DNA of 64,000 bases from Eucommia ulmoides (Eukaryota; Streptophyta; Magnoliopsida; Garryales; Eucommiaceae), in NCBI GenBank assembly GCA_016647705.1, contig CM028327.1:42720017-42784016 (forward strand). Reading direction: 5' to 3'. Below the pieces are notes generated by a model. It saw nothing but the letters and a program-made list of their open reading frames with translations. It ran no database searches and was not told the DNA's origin. The translations under genes and the position numbers were made by a program. Shown here piece by piece: positions 24,387 through 35,781 of the stretch (its first letter is position 1; each line of letters begins with the position of its first letter).

Positions 24387-26017
24387 TCAAGTGTCTTTGG
24401 GGGTAGTAGCTTGACGGAGTCTGCGTTGATGAACATCCCAGTTGTAAACACGAGCAATCGTCACCTGTATATATGAGCATTTAGCTTCAGGTTCTACGCT
24501 AAGGACCCGTTTGGTTTTCATCAAATCGGAATTGAAAATCGACGCATCACAAAAACACGAGAAAAATTCCGTGGCTTCTGATTTCTAAAGCTATATTTCA
24601 CCCTTAAAAGTAGAAATATGGTTAGTTCGCTAATTTAAGTGTGTATAATTCTTACAACCAAACACTAAACTAGAACTCCTAATTTGACTAATTAAAAAAT
24701 AGCAGAATTTGCAAATCGAAGGACAACCCTTTAGTATTTCTGTTCTCTACTTTTACACTCCCCTTTTTTTTAGGAACAAAAACAGAAATATTGGAACATG
24801 ACAAATCTGTTTCTGTGCTGTTTCAAGATTTTTTTTAGATGAAATTTCAGGGAATAGAACAAGATTGCTCCCAGATTTCTATTTCACTTCCAGGAAAATT
24901 CGGAATAAAGGCAGAAATCTGAGAGCAGAAACACCAAACAAACGTCAACTTGGTTCACAAACAATATAAATGCTGGATATTACATTAATGTTCAATATCA
25001 AGGTGGATACAAGCTAATATACTTTTTACTCCCTTGTACTTTGCTCTTGTTTTTTTTCTGAACTCCTCTACTTTAAAACCTACACATCCACCACCTTCTA
25101 CCCTTAACTAAAGGGAGAAACTCGCACTTTACTCATAACAAATATAAAATGACCTAATTGTCCTTTAGTAAATTTAATATTTGAAGGTAATAAAAGGGTA
25201 AAACTAACATTATCTCTCTCTAGCTCTCAAATAAATGATAGTTTTGTTCATTTCATATAAAATGTATAGGGTAAATTTAATTTCACCCATTTTGAACAAA
25301 TTCCGTCAAGTTAAACACACACACAAAAGTTACTTTTCCAGATCATTATAAGTAGAAGTTTGGGTAAGTTTTTAAAGTAGAGGGGACAAAATGAAACAAG
25401 ATCAAACTACGTGCGGGGGTGGGGGGTGTAAAAGGCAATTAACCCGAACAAAAAGTATTACTTACTGGAAAATTCCTACTAAATGAGCCAAGAGTAGAAA
25501 GGTAAGAACAGTACCTGAGTAATTGTCACCTGATCCCTTAAGAACTGTAAATCAGCAATAAGAACTTCTAGACTGGCTTTAGCATTTTCCAGATTCTTTT
25601 GCAAAAGCGTAGTGGCCTGAAATTACAAGATTACAAATAATTCAAGAAATAATATTTATTTATTTGTTTGTTTGTTTATCTTCTGGGTGAAAAAAAATAA
25701 TTATATCCTGAAATCATGATTAGATTAAAAATGAAGAACCTCTTCACATGAATAGTCAAGCATCACATTTGCTCCCAGCCATAAACATACTGAATCAGCA
25801 TCCTCAATACGAGCCCTCGAATAGATACCTTCAGAGACTTCGAAATCAGCAACAAGTGCCTAAAAATACAAATAACCAAAGCTATTTATTTGTACCGATA
25901 TTTTGCACCTACCAAATAAATTTCACCTTTATTCATTACCAATTGTTAATCGATTCCCATGCACTATGGGATATAGAGATATATTAGATAATATATATGT
26001 GTATATATATATATATA

Positions 26018-26050
<33 letters not shown>

Positions 26051-28179
26051 CAGTCCAGTTCGGTTCTTACGGTTCTTAAAAATTAAATACCGGAAACGAT
26101 CCTTTCTTTTCTAAAGGGATAAAACAGAAATGAACCATTAGTTTTAAGCGGTTCGATTCAGCTTCTTCATTTCCTCGGTTTTTACTTACACCCTAGCTAT
26201 TATGATTAAATAACATTAAATAGTATGACTTTTACCGGAAAGAGAAATAGGGTCATTTAGCTAAGAACGGACGCAAATTAAAACATTTAATTACAATTAA
26301 AAGTAGAAGAACGAACCTCACCAGTGCCCTTTTTAGCTTCCAAAGTGGAGACTACGTCTAAGCACTTCTCAATGTCGGGGATCTTTGCCTATAGGACAAG
26401 AAAACACAACAAAGAGGGCATGAGTTTCCAAATAGCCCTAAAAAACCACTCAAAACCTATACACGATAGAAGGATAAGCATCTCCTCCCAGAAAATAAAA
26501 TATCCAGCAATATGAAAGGGCTTTAAAATGAAAGAACATTCCATCAAAAAATTAAAATATGAGTCTTTAATACCTATAAGAACAAAAGAAGTCCTGAATT
26601 ACACTTGATGGGGTTTAGAATGCATAAGCCATGTTATTAGGGCGAATACCTGAAGGTCCCTCTGTTGGGCAAGCAGTTTCATCTCAACAACCTTGTATTG
26701 TTGAAGCCTGAGCAAGTGTAGGAATGAATTAACATAACTATTAGGAAAATGAGGTTGATCTGACAGACAAGCATACCATATATACATATCAAAACTAGAA
26801 TGCACAAACTTCTCTAGAATCTCCACTTTCCCTTTTTATTTTCTCCGAAATCCAACGAAAAAGTGCTTAGAGCCCATTTGATAAAACTGAAAATTAAGTG
26901 CTGAAATTATTAAATTATTAGTTTTTTTTTTATACTACCTTTAGCATCAACAAACTTATCTCTATAGATTTTTTTTGTCTCTAAATTAATAGTCACAACC
27001 TTATCTTTCCAAAACATTCTTTCTCTATTTTTTTTCTCAATTTAATATTCTCTTGCTCTACCATTGTTTATTTACAACTTTTTCTTTTCCATGGTCTTAC
27101 AGTAAGGATGTTTAATAGTGGTGGTCCTAGATAGATATTTGATGCTTTTAAGCGACACGCGCTAAAAAATTGTGTAAGTCCCACACACTTAATTTGACAA
27201 ATACTTAATGGACTCGGTTTTAAATACTTAATTATGTTATCAAACAGGCCCTTCATGTGTGTTCGAGTGAAATATTATGAAGGCTTTTGATTAAGAAAAG
27301 GGATTTATAAAATTTCAAACCACGCTGAGTACTCAAAGACTCTTTAAATGTAGGATCAATATCTTACTTTGCTACAGCCTAACTTATATGGCAACTTGAA
27401 GAGTTGAGATTACCAATACATTGAAAATGTATGCTCTTAATACTGCATAGAACCATTGAACTTTACGTTGTAGAATAACCCCAAAAAAACATAAAATTTA
27501 ACATGTTCTTGTCAAAGCATTGAGCTAGAAATGTAGGAAGCAACATCAACATTTAATTGCAGGAGTGCAGCTTCAATCAACATTTAATGGTATGCAATGA
27601 ATAAAGAAATTGTGAAGAAAATACGAAGAACAACTATTGCACATTATGAGCTAAAAATATGAAGAACATATACTCAAGGATTTGAACTTAGATCCTCAGC
27701 AACGATTGCTATTACAATATCAAATTTTTTTTTTGAAGAACTCGTTAATATCAACATCAGGATCCAGCAAATGTAAGATAAATGCTTAAAAAATAAAGCA
27801 TTAGATGAATGAAGGAGTTACTAAATATTTGGGCAATGTCGAGTTCATCACCAAAGCCAAAAAAAATTGAGATCGAGTATCAGTTCTAAGCAGCAAAACC
27901 TCAAATAAGCTCAGATGAAGGCTGATCTGAGCTTTTAACTAACAGAGATAAGCCTAAACATGCACAATCCAGAAAACTAGGGCAAAAAATTGAAAGAGAA
28001 ATTGAGAGAAGAAAGAGTAAACACCTCTCTTGAAGGAAAGCGAGAGCAGAGTTGACATCAAGCCCTGATTGAGTCAAATACGTCTGCACATCTTCTACGA
28101 ATGATGCTGCCGGGATTCCCCTTCTTGCTGTTACCTCCGATGAAGGGGACGGCGAAGACGATGACGGCGCCGCCATCAT
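24387..28179 (-). CDS. PFD3: Prefoldin subunit 3
   Basis: This is an alpha-type subunit of the hexameric prefoldin co-chaperone, which passes unfolded actin and tubulin to the cytosolic chaperonin CCT. Six exons join in frame: 28179-28025, 26707-26650, 26388-26317, 25859-25740, 25616-25515 and 24464-24387, giving 194 residues plus TGA, the usual length for plant PFD3. All introns are GT-AG. Recognisable stretches are [20 protein letters not shown] in exon 1, [19 protein letters not shown] in exon 2 (N-terminal coiled coil), [13 protein letters not shown] around the exon 4/5 junction (beta-hairpin region), and [19 protein letters not shown] (C-terminal coiled coil). The start is the first of two adjacent Met codons (28179 and 28176). 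Intron 1 (about 1.3 kb) and intron 5 (about 1.05 kb) contain MITEs. The identification is firm. Confidence 0.97.
24503..24949. mobile_element. MITE, 'GTTTGG' family copy in the last PFD3 intron
   Basis: It begins GGACCCGTTTGGTTTTC after TAA and ends CAAACAAACGTCAAC. The interior shares CAGAAATCTGAGAGCAGAAA and TTTCTGTTCTC-like segments with the copy A-C family. The two ends are more diverged than in other copies and no clean target duplication is visible. It lies wholly within the intron 24465-25514. Confidence 0.5.
25030..25450. other. Possible further MITE in the last PFD3 intron
   Basis: The left part reads CTCCCTTGTACTTTGCTC and the right part GGGGGTGTAAAAGGCAATTA, loosely inverted copies like the 'CACTTTGCACCC' elements. 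No coding sequence and no sure target duplication were found. Confidence 0.3.
26869..27252. mobile_element. MITE candidate in PFD3 intron 1
   Basis: The left end AGAGCCCATTTGATAA and the complement of the right end AGGGCCTGTTTGATAA match at 13 of 16 positions, and both arms continue into similar AATTAAGT segments. It is about 384 bp, non-coding, between PFD3 exons 1 and 2. Confidence 0.6.
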
Positions 28180-28325
28180 CTTTTTCCTCTCACAGACGGG
28201 CCGCTCACAGTACACAATTCCAGAGAGAGAGAGAGAGAACAAATGGGGACGACGATACGACGCCGGACGAAATTTGTCCATTCATTATACGACGTCGTCC
28301 CAACCCCCTGAAGCCGGAAAAGAAA

Positions 28326-28370
28326 AGCCCAATTACTATGGGCTTTATTGAGGGAGCATAGCCCAGCCCA
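28326..28370 (-). promoter_or_regulatory. Site II (TGGGCT) cluster upstream of PFD3
   Basis: Four TGGGCT/AGCCCA motifs lie at 28326-28331, 28339-28344, 28360-28365 and 28365-28370, 147-191 bp upstream of the PFD3 ATG. Site II motifs are known TCP-binding elements of plant housekeeping and growth-linked promoters. Their role here is inferred from position and density. Confidence 0.5.
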
Positions 28371-28439
28371 ATTTATGGGACCATCTCTATCATTTTTTAA
28401 AAGTTGTGAGTTATTCTTTTCAATAATTCCATAAACCAA

Positions 28440-29590
28440 TCATGGTACGGTTTCAATAGTCTCATGGAGTTGAGCGCATAGCGTTCCCGCACCGGCCGAA
28501 GAATAAAATTTAGCTAAGATACTTCATAAAAATATACTCGTAACATAATATTTTTTTTGTTGTTTATTTCATTTTTTTTAATTTCTATTTTCTAGTCTAT
28601 TTTTTATTTTTTATTTAAAATTTTATATTTGTAGAAAAAACACAAAAGTAAAAATTTAGAAAAGACAATACAAAAAAAAAAAAAAAAAAAAGGAATTAAA
28701 AAACAAATATTTTTTCTCTTTTTTTTTTTTTTTTAAATTTAAAGTATTCTTTTTTGTTTTGTTTTTTTTTTGTTTTTTTTTGTTTTCTCATTTGTTGATT
28801 TTAATTTTTTTTTTTATAAACACCATATACAAAAAATAAAGAAATAAAAATAATTAAAAAAAAATAAGGAACCAAAAAAAAAAAAAAAAAAGAAAAGAAA
28901 AAAGAAATAAGAGAGAAAAATAGAGAGCAAAAAATAAAAAATAAAAATAAAAGCAAAAATTAAAAATAATAATAAAAATATATATGTTGTAAGAGTATTT
29001 TTTTTTTAAAATATAAGTGGTGTCTCAAGTATTATGAAAATGAACTGGTAATTTTGATATTTGTTGAAATGATTGGAAGTATCTCAGGTATTAACATCTT
29101 AAAATCATCGCCTTTCTATTAAAGTTAGCCTGTAACTTTAAGTCCATTAAGACTCTCTTGAAAACAATTACTAATTTAAATTCCACTCAATATAAAAAGA
29201 TTTCTTAAACTTGTAATCCTGAAAAATCAATGCGGATTTTTGTCACTTAATTTTGGTCAAATTCAAATATGGGGTTAAGAGATTCAATTTTCAACTTTTG
29301 TGCGACTATTTAGTCTAATTAAAAAGTAGAGAGATAATCAAGATGTTTGGTGTTTGGTCGAAACACTTATTTTGCCCAAAAAATAAAAAAGTATTATATT
29401 AAAAGAACAATTTTCATATTGACAAATAATCTGGAAATTACATTTTTACTCCCTAAAGTATGAGATGAGTGTTTATATGGATTTTAAGGTCTGTCAAATT
29501 GCACATTTGATTCTTCAAGTAATCAAGTTTCACATTTATTTTCATAAGATAAAATCGAAAACATTATTAATGATTTTGAATAGAAAATGA
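28440..29590. repeat. Low-complexity A/T-rich DNA
   Basis: Dense runs of poly-A, poly-T, and A-rich or T-rich words with few G/C bases occur at about 28540-29000. No gene or transposon ends were recognised. It may include decayed poly-A tails. Confidence 0.6.
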
Positions 29591-31100
29591 GTTGATGCTG
29601 ACCATATGATCATTTTATAACCTTTCAAAATTTTACGATTTTGAATTTTTCTATCAATTGTTTCTCTTACACTATAAAATAATCTTGTGGCTTAATGCAA
29701 CAAAATCAGATTTATTCGGTGGGTTATAACCTTTAAAAAAATCACGATTTTTAATTTTTTATGAAAGTAGTGAAATCAAATATTTGTATGAGCTATATAG
29801 CCTTTAAACGTATTAAGATTTTGAATTTTGATAAAAGTAGCAAATTCGAATTTTTAATTGAACAAACTTAATTTTACCACTTTTATAATAAAGTACAAAT
29901 CTTGAAATGTTGAAAGCCTATAATAACTCAACGAAGAAACCCAATTTCGTTATTTCTCTAAAAAAATTCAAAATCGTGAAATTTTGAAAGGATATAAACT
30001 TATCGAAAAATCTAATTCACTAGTTTTACTTAAAATTCAAAATCGTAAAATTTTTAAAGACTATAACTCACCGAAATAATCCAAATTTGCTACATTTATG
30101 GAAAACTCAAAATTGTGAAATGTTTAAAGACTATAATTCACTGGGAAAACTCGATTTTTACGAATTTATGAAAAAATTCAAAATCATAAAATTTTAAAAG
30201 GTTATAGCTCACCGAAAAACTCAATTTTGTTATATTTATGAAAGTTCAAAATCGTTAAATGTTGACATGCTATAGCTCACTGAAAAAAATTTCAATTTTG
30301 CTTATTTTTTTAAAAACTCAAAATCATAAAATTTTCAAAATCTAATAGTTACAAAAATTTACGATTCCGCTACCATTAAAACAAAACATCATTTGAGAGA
30401 GATATGAAGCAATTGATAAAAAAATTAAGATCGTGAAATTTTCAAAGACTATAGCAAATGAAAAAAATCCAATTTTGTTACTTTTTTGAAATACTCCAAA
30501 TCGTGAAATTTTGAAAGGTTAACATGCAAAAAAAATCTGATTCCACTATCCTTACGACATAACATTATTTGAGAAAGAAATGAAAGCAATAGATCAAAAA
30601 CTCGAAATCGTGAAATTTGCAATGACAATAGCGCCAGAAAAAAAAAAAAAAAAAAAATTGTTTTTGCTACTTTCTTTAAACACTTCAAATTGTGAAATTT
30701 TGAAAAGCTAACACTCACAAAAAATTTCAATTCTACTTCCGTTAAGACAATATATCATTTGAGAAAGAAACAGAAGCAATAGATCAAAAACTCAAAATCG
30801 AAATTTTTTTACAGGCTAGTCACTCCTAAAAAAACCCGACTTTGCTATTTTCTTGAAACACTCCAAATTGTGAAATTTTGAAAGGTTAATAGTCACAAAA
30901 GGTTTCGATTTGGCTATCATTATGACAATATCATTTGAGAGAGAAACGAAAGTAATTGATAAAAAACTCAAAATCATGAAATTTTCAAAGGCTACTGAAA
31001 AACCCAAGTTTACCACATTTTTAAAAGATTCCAAATCGTGAAATTTTGAAACATTCATACTCACAAAAAGTCCCAATTTTTGTTACTTTTATGACAAAAC
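29590..31100. repeat. Satellite-like degenerate array
   Basis: The core ATCGTGAAATTTTGAAAG and variants recur at least 14 times, for example near 29953, 30040, 30427, 30496, 30603, 30687, 30865, 30970 and 31033. Between cores are words such as GATCAAAAACTC, CATTTGAGAGAGAAA and CCCGATTTTGCTAC. From about 30427 the cores fall in pairs (70-85 bp apart) repeated every 174-193 bp, a higher-order period of about 180 bp. There is no conserved reading frame. Related inverted copies are at 17765-18010. Confidence 0.75.
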
Positions 31101-31219
31101 TTAGAGAAACAATGGCCATCTTTATTACATCTTTTATTTTATGTGATGTGGACTCTTGCTATTCTATGTTGAGGATCATCACTTGTTTTTTAATGGCAAA
31201 AATAATGCTTAAAAATCAA

Positions 31220-31410
31220 TAAAATCAACTTCTTCTTTTTTATCTAATTTTTGAATAAAATAGACAAAATTATTCATTTATCTTAATTTCAATTTAAAAT
31301 TTAAAAATATTTATGATAAAAATAATTGAATCACAATCAAAATAAAAGGAGAATTTCATCTAAAAATTGGATAAAATATTTAATTTCATCCATTTTGTCT
31401 AACAGTGAAT
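31220..31410. repeat. Foldback element related to 18365-18610
   Basis: TTTTTATCTAATTTTTGAAT at the left and TCATCTAAAAATTGGATAAA at the right, with AAAATAGACAAAATTATTCA and ATCCATTTTGTC, form imperfect inverted arms. The words match the block at 18365-18610, suggesting one MITE family. Confidence 0.5.
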
Positions 31411-32547
31411 TGACTCAGATTCTTAGTCTACTTTCAATCTCGATCTTCATATTAGTTGAAAAAACTAGAATTCCAAAACACCCTTGAAAACAACCAATGG
31501 TGTGAAAGTAAACGAGGAGCACAAGACCGCCTATTCGAAAGAAGAGAAAAGCGCTCATATCCATCTACTTGCATCAACTTTATTCATAGAAGGATGCCTA
31601 TAAATGATTTTCTTGATAGACGAATAATTGATGAAATTGGAAATGGAGCGACTCTTAGTGATTTTTTTTGTAGGCAAAGGTATCAAATATGTTTATAGCG
31701 GACGCATCTCGTCCTATCTTTTCTTGTATTTATCCAATGTCACCATATTTCTCCTAATCATTTTCCTTTTGTTAATTATAAAATAATATTTCTCCCCACA
31801 GCGTTAAAAAAATTCATAAAGAAAATTGTGTGAAAATCAGTGACTTCATTGGTATTATAGTTTTTTTTTTCCACCATGAACCCTAATAACTTTTTGAGAG
31901 ATCCAAAAATTTTGTCAAAAATTCAAAATCATTCATGTAGCGTGATGACTTTGAATTTTTTACAGATTTATTCAAGAGCTGCATGGTAAGCCTTTTTTAA
32001 TTACTTTTAAAAGAAAAAAAAATATAAATTTAACAAAAACCTATTTTTACTTGAAAAAAAATGTTTGATAGTATAAGAATTATATCTTAGTATTATCCTA
32101 TAAGGGTTCTCTTCATCCTAAAAAAATTCTATGTTTGAAAAAAGTGTCATTGGAGAGGTTCTACTTCTAGTATATCAATCTTCAAAAACTTCTTTAATAT
32201 TAAAAAAAAAAAAAAAAGAAAAAAGAAAACTATTTTTATTTTCTGAAGGAAAAAAAAAAAAACCTTAAAATTATGTTTTTCTTTTTTTGATTTTTACAAG
32301 TAATCTTTTTAATGGCAAAATAAATGCCACTTTTAAAAACTAAAAATAGTACTTAAAAGAGTGTTACCAAATGGTATTTAAACCTCTCATAAATTCAAGT
32401 AAATTGCATGAGTAATTTTTCACTAAGTTTTTGGATCGTGCAACAAGAACCCAATTTTTTATTATATCTAAATTTTTGCCACAAACTATATCTCAAAAAA
32501 AAAAAAAAATTACATGTCTTGTGGGAGTTGTGAAGCAAAACAACTAA

Positions 32548-32791
32548 GGTGGCGTTTGGTTAGTATTTTGTTTTTCTGTTTCTACTTCTAATAAATTGAG
32601 ATGGAATTTTGTTTCCGTTCTGGAGGATTCTGAGGGTGGTGGCGGGAATAATTTTGTGAGAGTGAATGGGAATCAACATATTTTTGCCTCTCAAATTCTT
32701 AAAGAATTCAAGAATTACTTCCAAATTACTCCAAAAATTTTTGAGAACAGGAACAGAAAACAGGGAACAGAAACAGTAATCAAACGGGGCC
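32548..32791. mobile_element. MITE, 'GGTGGCGTTTGGTTAGT' family, copy B
   Basis: This is the shortest intact copy (244 bp). It begins GGTGGCGTTTGGTTAGT and ends CAGTAATCAAACGGGGCC, whose complement is GGCCCCGTTTGATTACTG. TAA flanks both ends (32545-32547 and 32792-32794), a 3-bp target duplication typical of PIF/Harbinger-type MITEs. It lies about 140 bp downstream of the stop codon of the hAT-derived gene, possibly in its 3' UTR. Confidence 0.8.
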
Positions 32792-32934
32792 TAAATTATC
32801 TGGTTTTATATAGTTATCCCAAGTTCTTTAAGGACAAACACAACGACAAAAACAATTTTCCCCCGCACGCAAAACAGCTATTTATACGAAAACCAAAGAA
32901 AATAAAAGACGGTAACAATAAACATATTATTACC

Positions 32935-34587
32935 TCACTGCTGAACTGGCCGCCGGTGCTCACACCAGCTCCGAGTACACATCAAGGCATTCACTAGATC
33001 CGGTTTCAGGCGAGCCAACTCTTCGTAACGCGGTATGACTTCAGTATAATATGCATCAAAGTCACCAACAGAAGAAAACGGAATCGCCAAAAGATCGCTA
33101 GCCATTTTGGACAACATGGGGTACTTATGGCTAGTCGCTTTCCACCAACTCATCAAGCTAAAATTCATACTCCATGGCAAAACTGCGTCTTCCAAGTACA
33201 AGTCAAGATCACTCTTTCGGGGCATACTATTAGCCCTGAGAAATTGATTATACTCATCCAAACAAGGGAACCCAAAATCGGGTTTTTGGCGTCTTTCCAT
33301 TATGGCTTTAGGAAGATCTTCTTCTGATTCGGAATCAGAAGGTTCGCTCATGGGGTACTCTCCTTCACCGTGGGTGACATAACCATCGTAGAGTTCGTGA
33401 ATGGCCTCTAAAATAACAGCAGTTTTTGAGTTACCAGAAGTTCCTTCATATTTCAATGAAGAAAATTCTATGTACTTCATCTTACAACGAGGATCCATCA
33501 CGGTGGCAATGGACAACAACAAATGCATGTCGTTCCAGTACTTTTCGAACTTCTTCATCATATTTCGAGCCATGTCTCTAACGAAATTGTAAGAACTCAT
33601 TGATTCTTTCATCAAGCAAGCTCTGAGCTCATGAAGATTGTGAAGATAGAGGCTCGGGGACGGGTCTTTTGTTTCGTAGAAAACTTCAGCAGCATTATAT
33701 ATGCTGCCCACGAGGGTACAAACACCTCTAACTTTATCCCATTCCCGGGCAGATGGTATAGCGAAACCCTCGTAATCGTCTTTATTGTTGACAAACTCTC
33801 CCTTGGATTCCAACTCTATGGCCTCTTGTAGATTGTGTAGTGTAATATGCCATAAGGGTAATGATTTTCCCCGAGAGACAATGAGGCGAATTTTGCTAAT
33901 AACACGGTCTATCTTCTCAAAAGCATCTTCCACCATTGAACGAAAGACATCAGCGCAACAACGGACGCGAAATAGCCGACCGTTAAGAGGAAGTTTCTTC
34001 CTTTCATTAATCCGATTTCGAATGATATCAACACTTTCATCAAATTCGTCATCGTCCACTAGGGTGAGAGTGGATATCTTACCCTCTATGTCAAGCTCTG
34101 AGAGACAGCTCAAAATGGCGTTTTCAGGGGTATATTCTATAGTGTCCGCAAAAGGGCGGAAGTGAAGAACCCATTTTTTTAACTTCCAGTTGTCATCAAT
34201 GAAACGAGCAGTTAGGCGCAAGCAATTACAGAAATTGTAGGTGTCAATCCTCACCATGTCGATTGAGAGGCTAATCTGCCCGCCCAAATTTCTAAAAATT
34301 TGTTTGATGCTTTCTTTGTCTTCCTTGTAAACTTCCAAGCAATTTTGTTCCAACTTTGAGAAGCGAAAAATTGCATGGAATTCTGGATTTACCATTCTTA
34401 CGAAAGTTTTCATTGAAAGAGGTGGCACCTCTACCGAACAAACAAACATTGCCATGGCTCGATAAGCTTTTTCTACATCAAAAACATGCTCATTATCATC
34501 ATCACCGCCGTGGTGGCTCGCTCGATCAAAAGGAAACACACCAATCTTCATATGATCATCATCATCAATCCTGTTCCTCTTATTCAT
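32935..34587 (-). CDS. hAT transposase-derived host gene (RICESLEEPER/DAYSLEEPER-like)
   Basis: A single uninterrupted coding exon encodes 550 residues, related to the plant 'zinc finger BED RICESLEEPER-like' proteins descended from hAT transposases. Recognisable blocks are SIDMVRIDTYNFCNCLRLTA and RFIDDNWKLKKWVLHF (start of the RNase H-like core), LPLNGRLFRVRCCADVF, SAREWDKVRGVCTLVGSIYN, LLSIATVMDPRCKMKYIEF, and near the end a dimerisation-type region DLYLEDAVLPWSMNFSLMSW then KYPMLSKMASDLLAIP. The N-terminal BED zinc finger is absent. Where active elements carry SExAFS with the catalytic Glu, this protein reads GDFDAYY (about residues 508-514), so cleavage activity is not expected. An acidic Ser/Glu stretch (EPSDSESEEDLP) is an insertion. 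The start at 34587 is chosen because CCTCCTAG just before it is a good 3' splice site; a matching 5' splice site is near 35448. An in-frame ATG at 34629 is the alternative. No transposon ends flank the gene. Confidence 0.85.
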   Translation of the reverse strand: MNKRNRIDDDDHMKIGVFPFDRASHHGGDDDNEHVFDVEKAYRAMAMFVCSVEVPPLSMKTFVRMVNPEFHAIFRFSKLEQNCLEVYKEDKESIKQIFRNLGGQISLSIDMVRIDTYNFCNCLRLTARFIDDNWKLKKWVLHFRPFADTIEYTPENAILSCLSELDIEGKISTLTLVDDDEFDESVDIIRNRINERKKLPLNGRLFRVRCCADVFRSMVEDAFEKIDRVISKIRLIVSRGKSLPLWHITLHNLQEAIELESKGEFVNNKDDYEGFAIPSAREWDKVRGVCTLVGSIYNAAEVFYETKDPSPSLYLHNLHELRACLMKESMSSYNFVRDMARNMMKKFEKYWNDMHLLLSIATVMDPRCKMKYIEFSSLKYEGTSGNSKTAVILEAIHELYDGYVTHGEGEYPMSEPSDSESEEDLPKAIMERRQKPDFGFPCLDEYNQFLRANSMPRKSDLDLYLEDAVLPWSMNFSLMSWWKATSHKYPMLSKMASDLLAIPFSSVGDFDAYYTEVIPRYEELARLKPDLVNALMCTRSWCEHRRPVQQ

Positions 34588-34589
34588 AT

Positions 34590-35560
34590 CTAGGAGGGGA
34601 TCCACATACAAGAAAAAGGACAAAATCATAACAAATTAATCACAAGTAAATGTAATAAAACAATTTGCTTAAGAGAAAAACATAGATGTTCACTGACTTC
34701 ACTTTTGTTTTCCAAAGGTTTATGAAACAAAAGTGAATTTTTTTTTTGAAAGTTGAAACAAATAGTTCATTCTCTATGATTTTCAAAATTGCAAGGAGGA
34801 AAAAAATAGAGAAACGATTTTTCTTTCTCCTCATCTTCTTGTCTTCTACTTAGCATTATCAAAAGCTCAACATCGATTTTCACCTAATATTTATCGAATT
34901 CCCTCGCTTTCTCATCCCTCTCCCATGTATTGTGATAACAAGAGTACTATTCAAACTCAGTCTTTCATGAACGGACTAAACACATCGAGATTGTTGTCAT
35001 CTCACGCGACATCACCTTCAGCATGACACCATTATTTTACCTTTCATGTCATGTTCCATGCAAAATCGCCAACTTATTTACCAAATCACATTCTATTTCG
35101 CATTTTCGTTTTTTGATTGGTATTAAGTTATAATAAACCCTACCATCTTTTTCTATTTTCTTTCTCGACTCTATGTTATTCATTGATCTTTACAGAGTCT
35201 CAAAGCAAACAAAGCCCTAGAAAATGAACTCCAACAAGAACCGCTACATGATAGCTTAAAAAAAGTACAATCGATGAAGAAACAAGACTTCGACAGATAC
35301 AGTAAATCAAAATGAACGAAGTATGAAGGCATAGCAGTTAATCTGCGTATAAAAAATCAACATTTTCAGCATAATCCACAGAACACGATCACGATTACTA
35401 AGATATACGAACAGTAAGAAGCAAGAACGAATGTAGAACTCAAACCTGGACTTCAGTAAACGATTCGAAGCACCTTCCGTAGAGAAATGGAGAGGTTTTC
35501 GCGATGAATATTCGTACGGACAAAATCGCAAAGGCTCAGAACACTATGCAGTATGCCAGC
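34590..35560 (-). other. 5' UTR exon and intron of the hAT-derived gene
   Basis: Reading on the minus strand, a leader exon from about 35560 ends at TCCAG/GTTTGAG near 35448. The intron then runs to the pyrimidine-rich acceptor CCCCTCCTAG at 34590, two bases before the chosen ATG. The intron is about 860 bp and contains no reading frame of note. A spliced leader is common in domesticated transposase genes and argues against a plain transposon. Confidence 0.6.
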
Positions 35561-35574
35561 ATCGACCCTCCCGC

Positions 35575-35600
35575 GCGGGAAAATCCATTGCTATTTATAG
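35575..35600 (-). promoter_or_regulatory. TATA box and E2F-type site of the hAT-derived gene
   Basis: On the minus strand CTATAAATAG (35600-35591) is a strong TATA box. It is followed by TTTCCCGC (35582-35575), the consensus E2F site, inside a TTTTCCCGCGCGGG palindrome. A start about 30 bp below the TATA box would place transcription initiation near 35560, just where the leader exon begins. E2F control implies S-phase or proliferating-cell expression, which is inference. Confidence 0.55.
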
Positions 35601-35781
35601 GAATGGTGTCGAGCGGTAACATATGGTTAAAATACACCGTTACGCTCCAATGTTTAGAAATAGTTTCAATTTGGTCCTCAATTTTCCAATATTTTCAATC
35701 AAACCCTATTTTTCTAATATTATTCCTATTTGATTATTGAAGTTTGACGAGGGATATTTAGGGAAATCCTGACTAAAGTTA

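Noticed and set aside
31456..31698. 80-codon plus-strand frame (MKKLEFQNTLENNQW...)
   Set aside because: It looks less biased than its surroundings, but I recognise no family and see no splice or promoter support, so it is not called as a gene.
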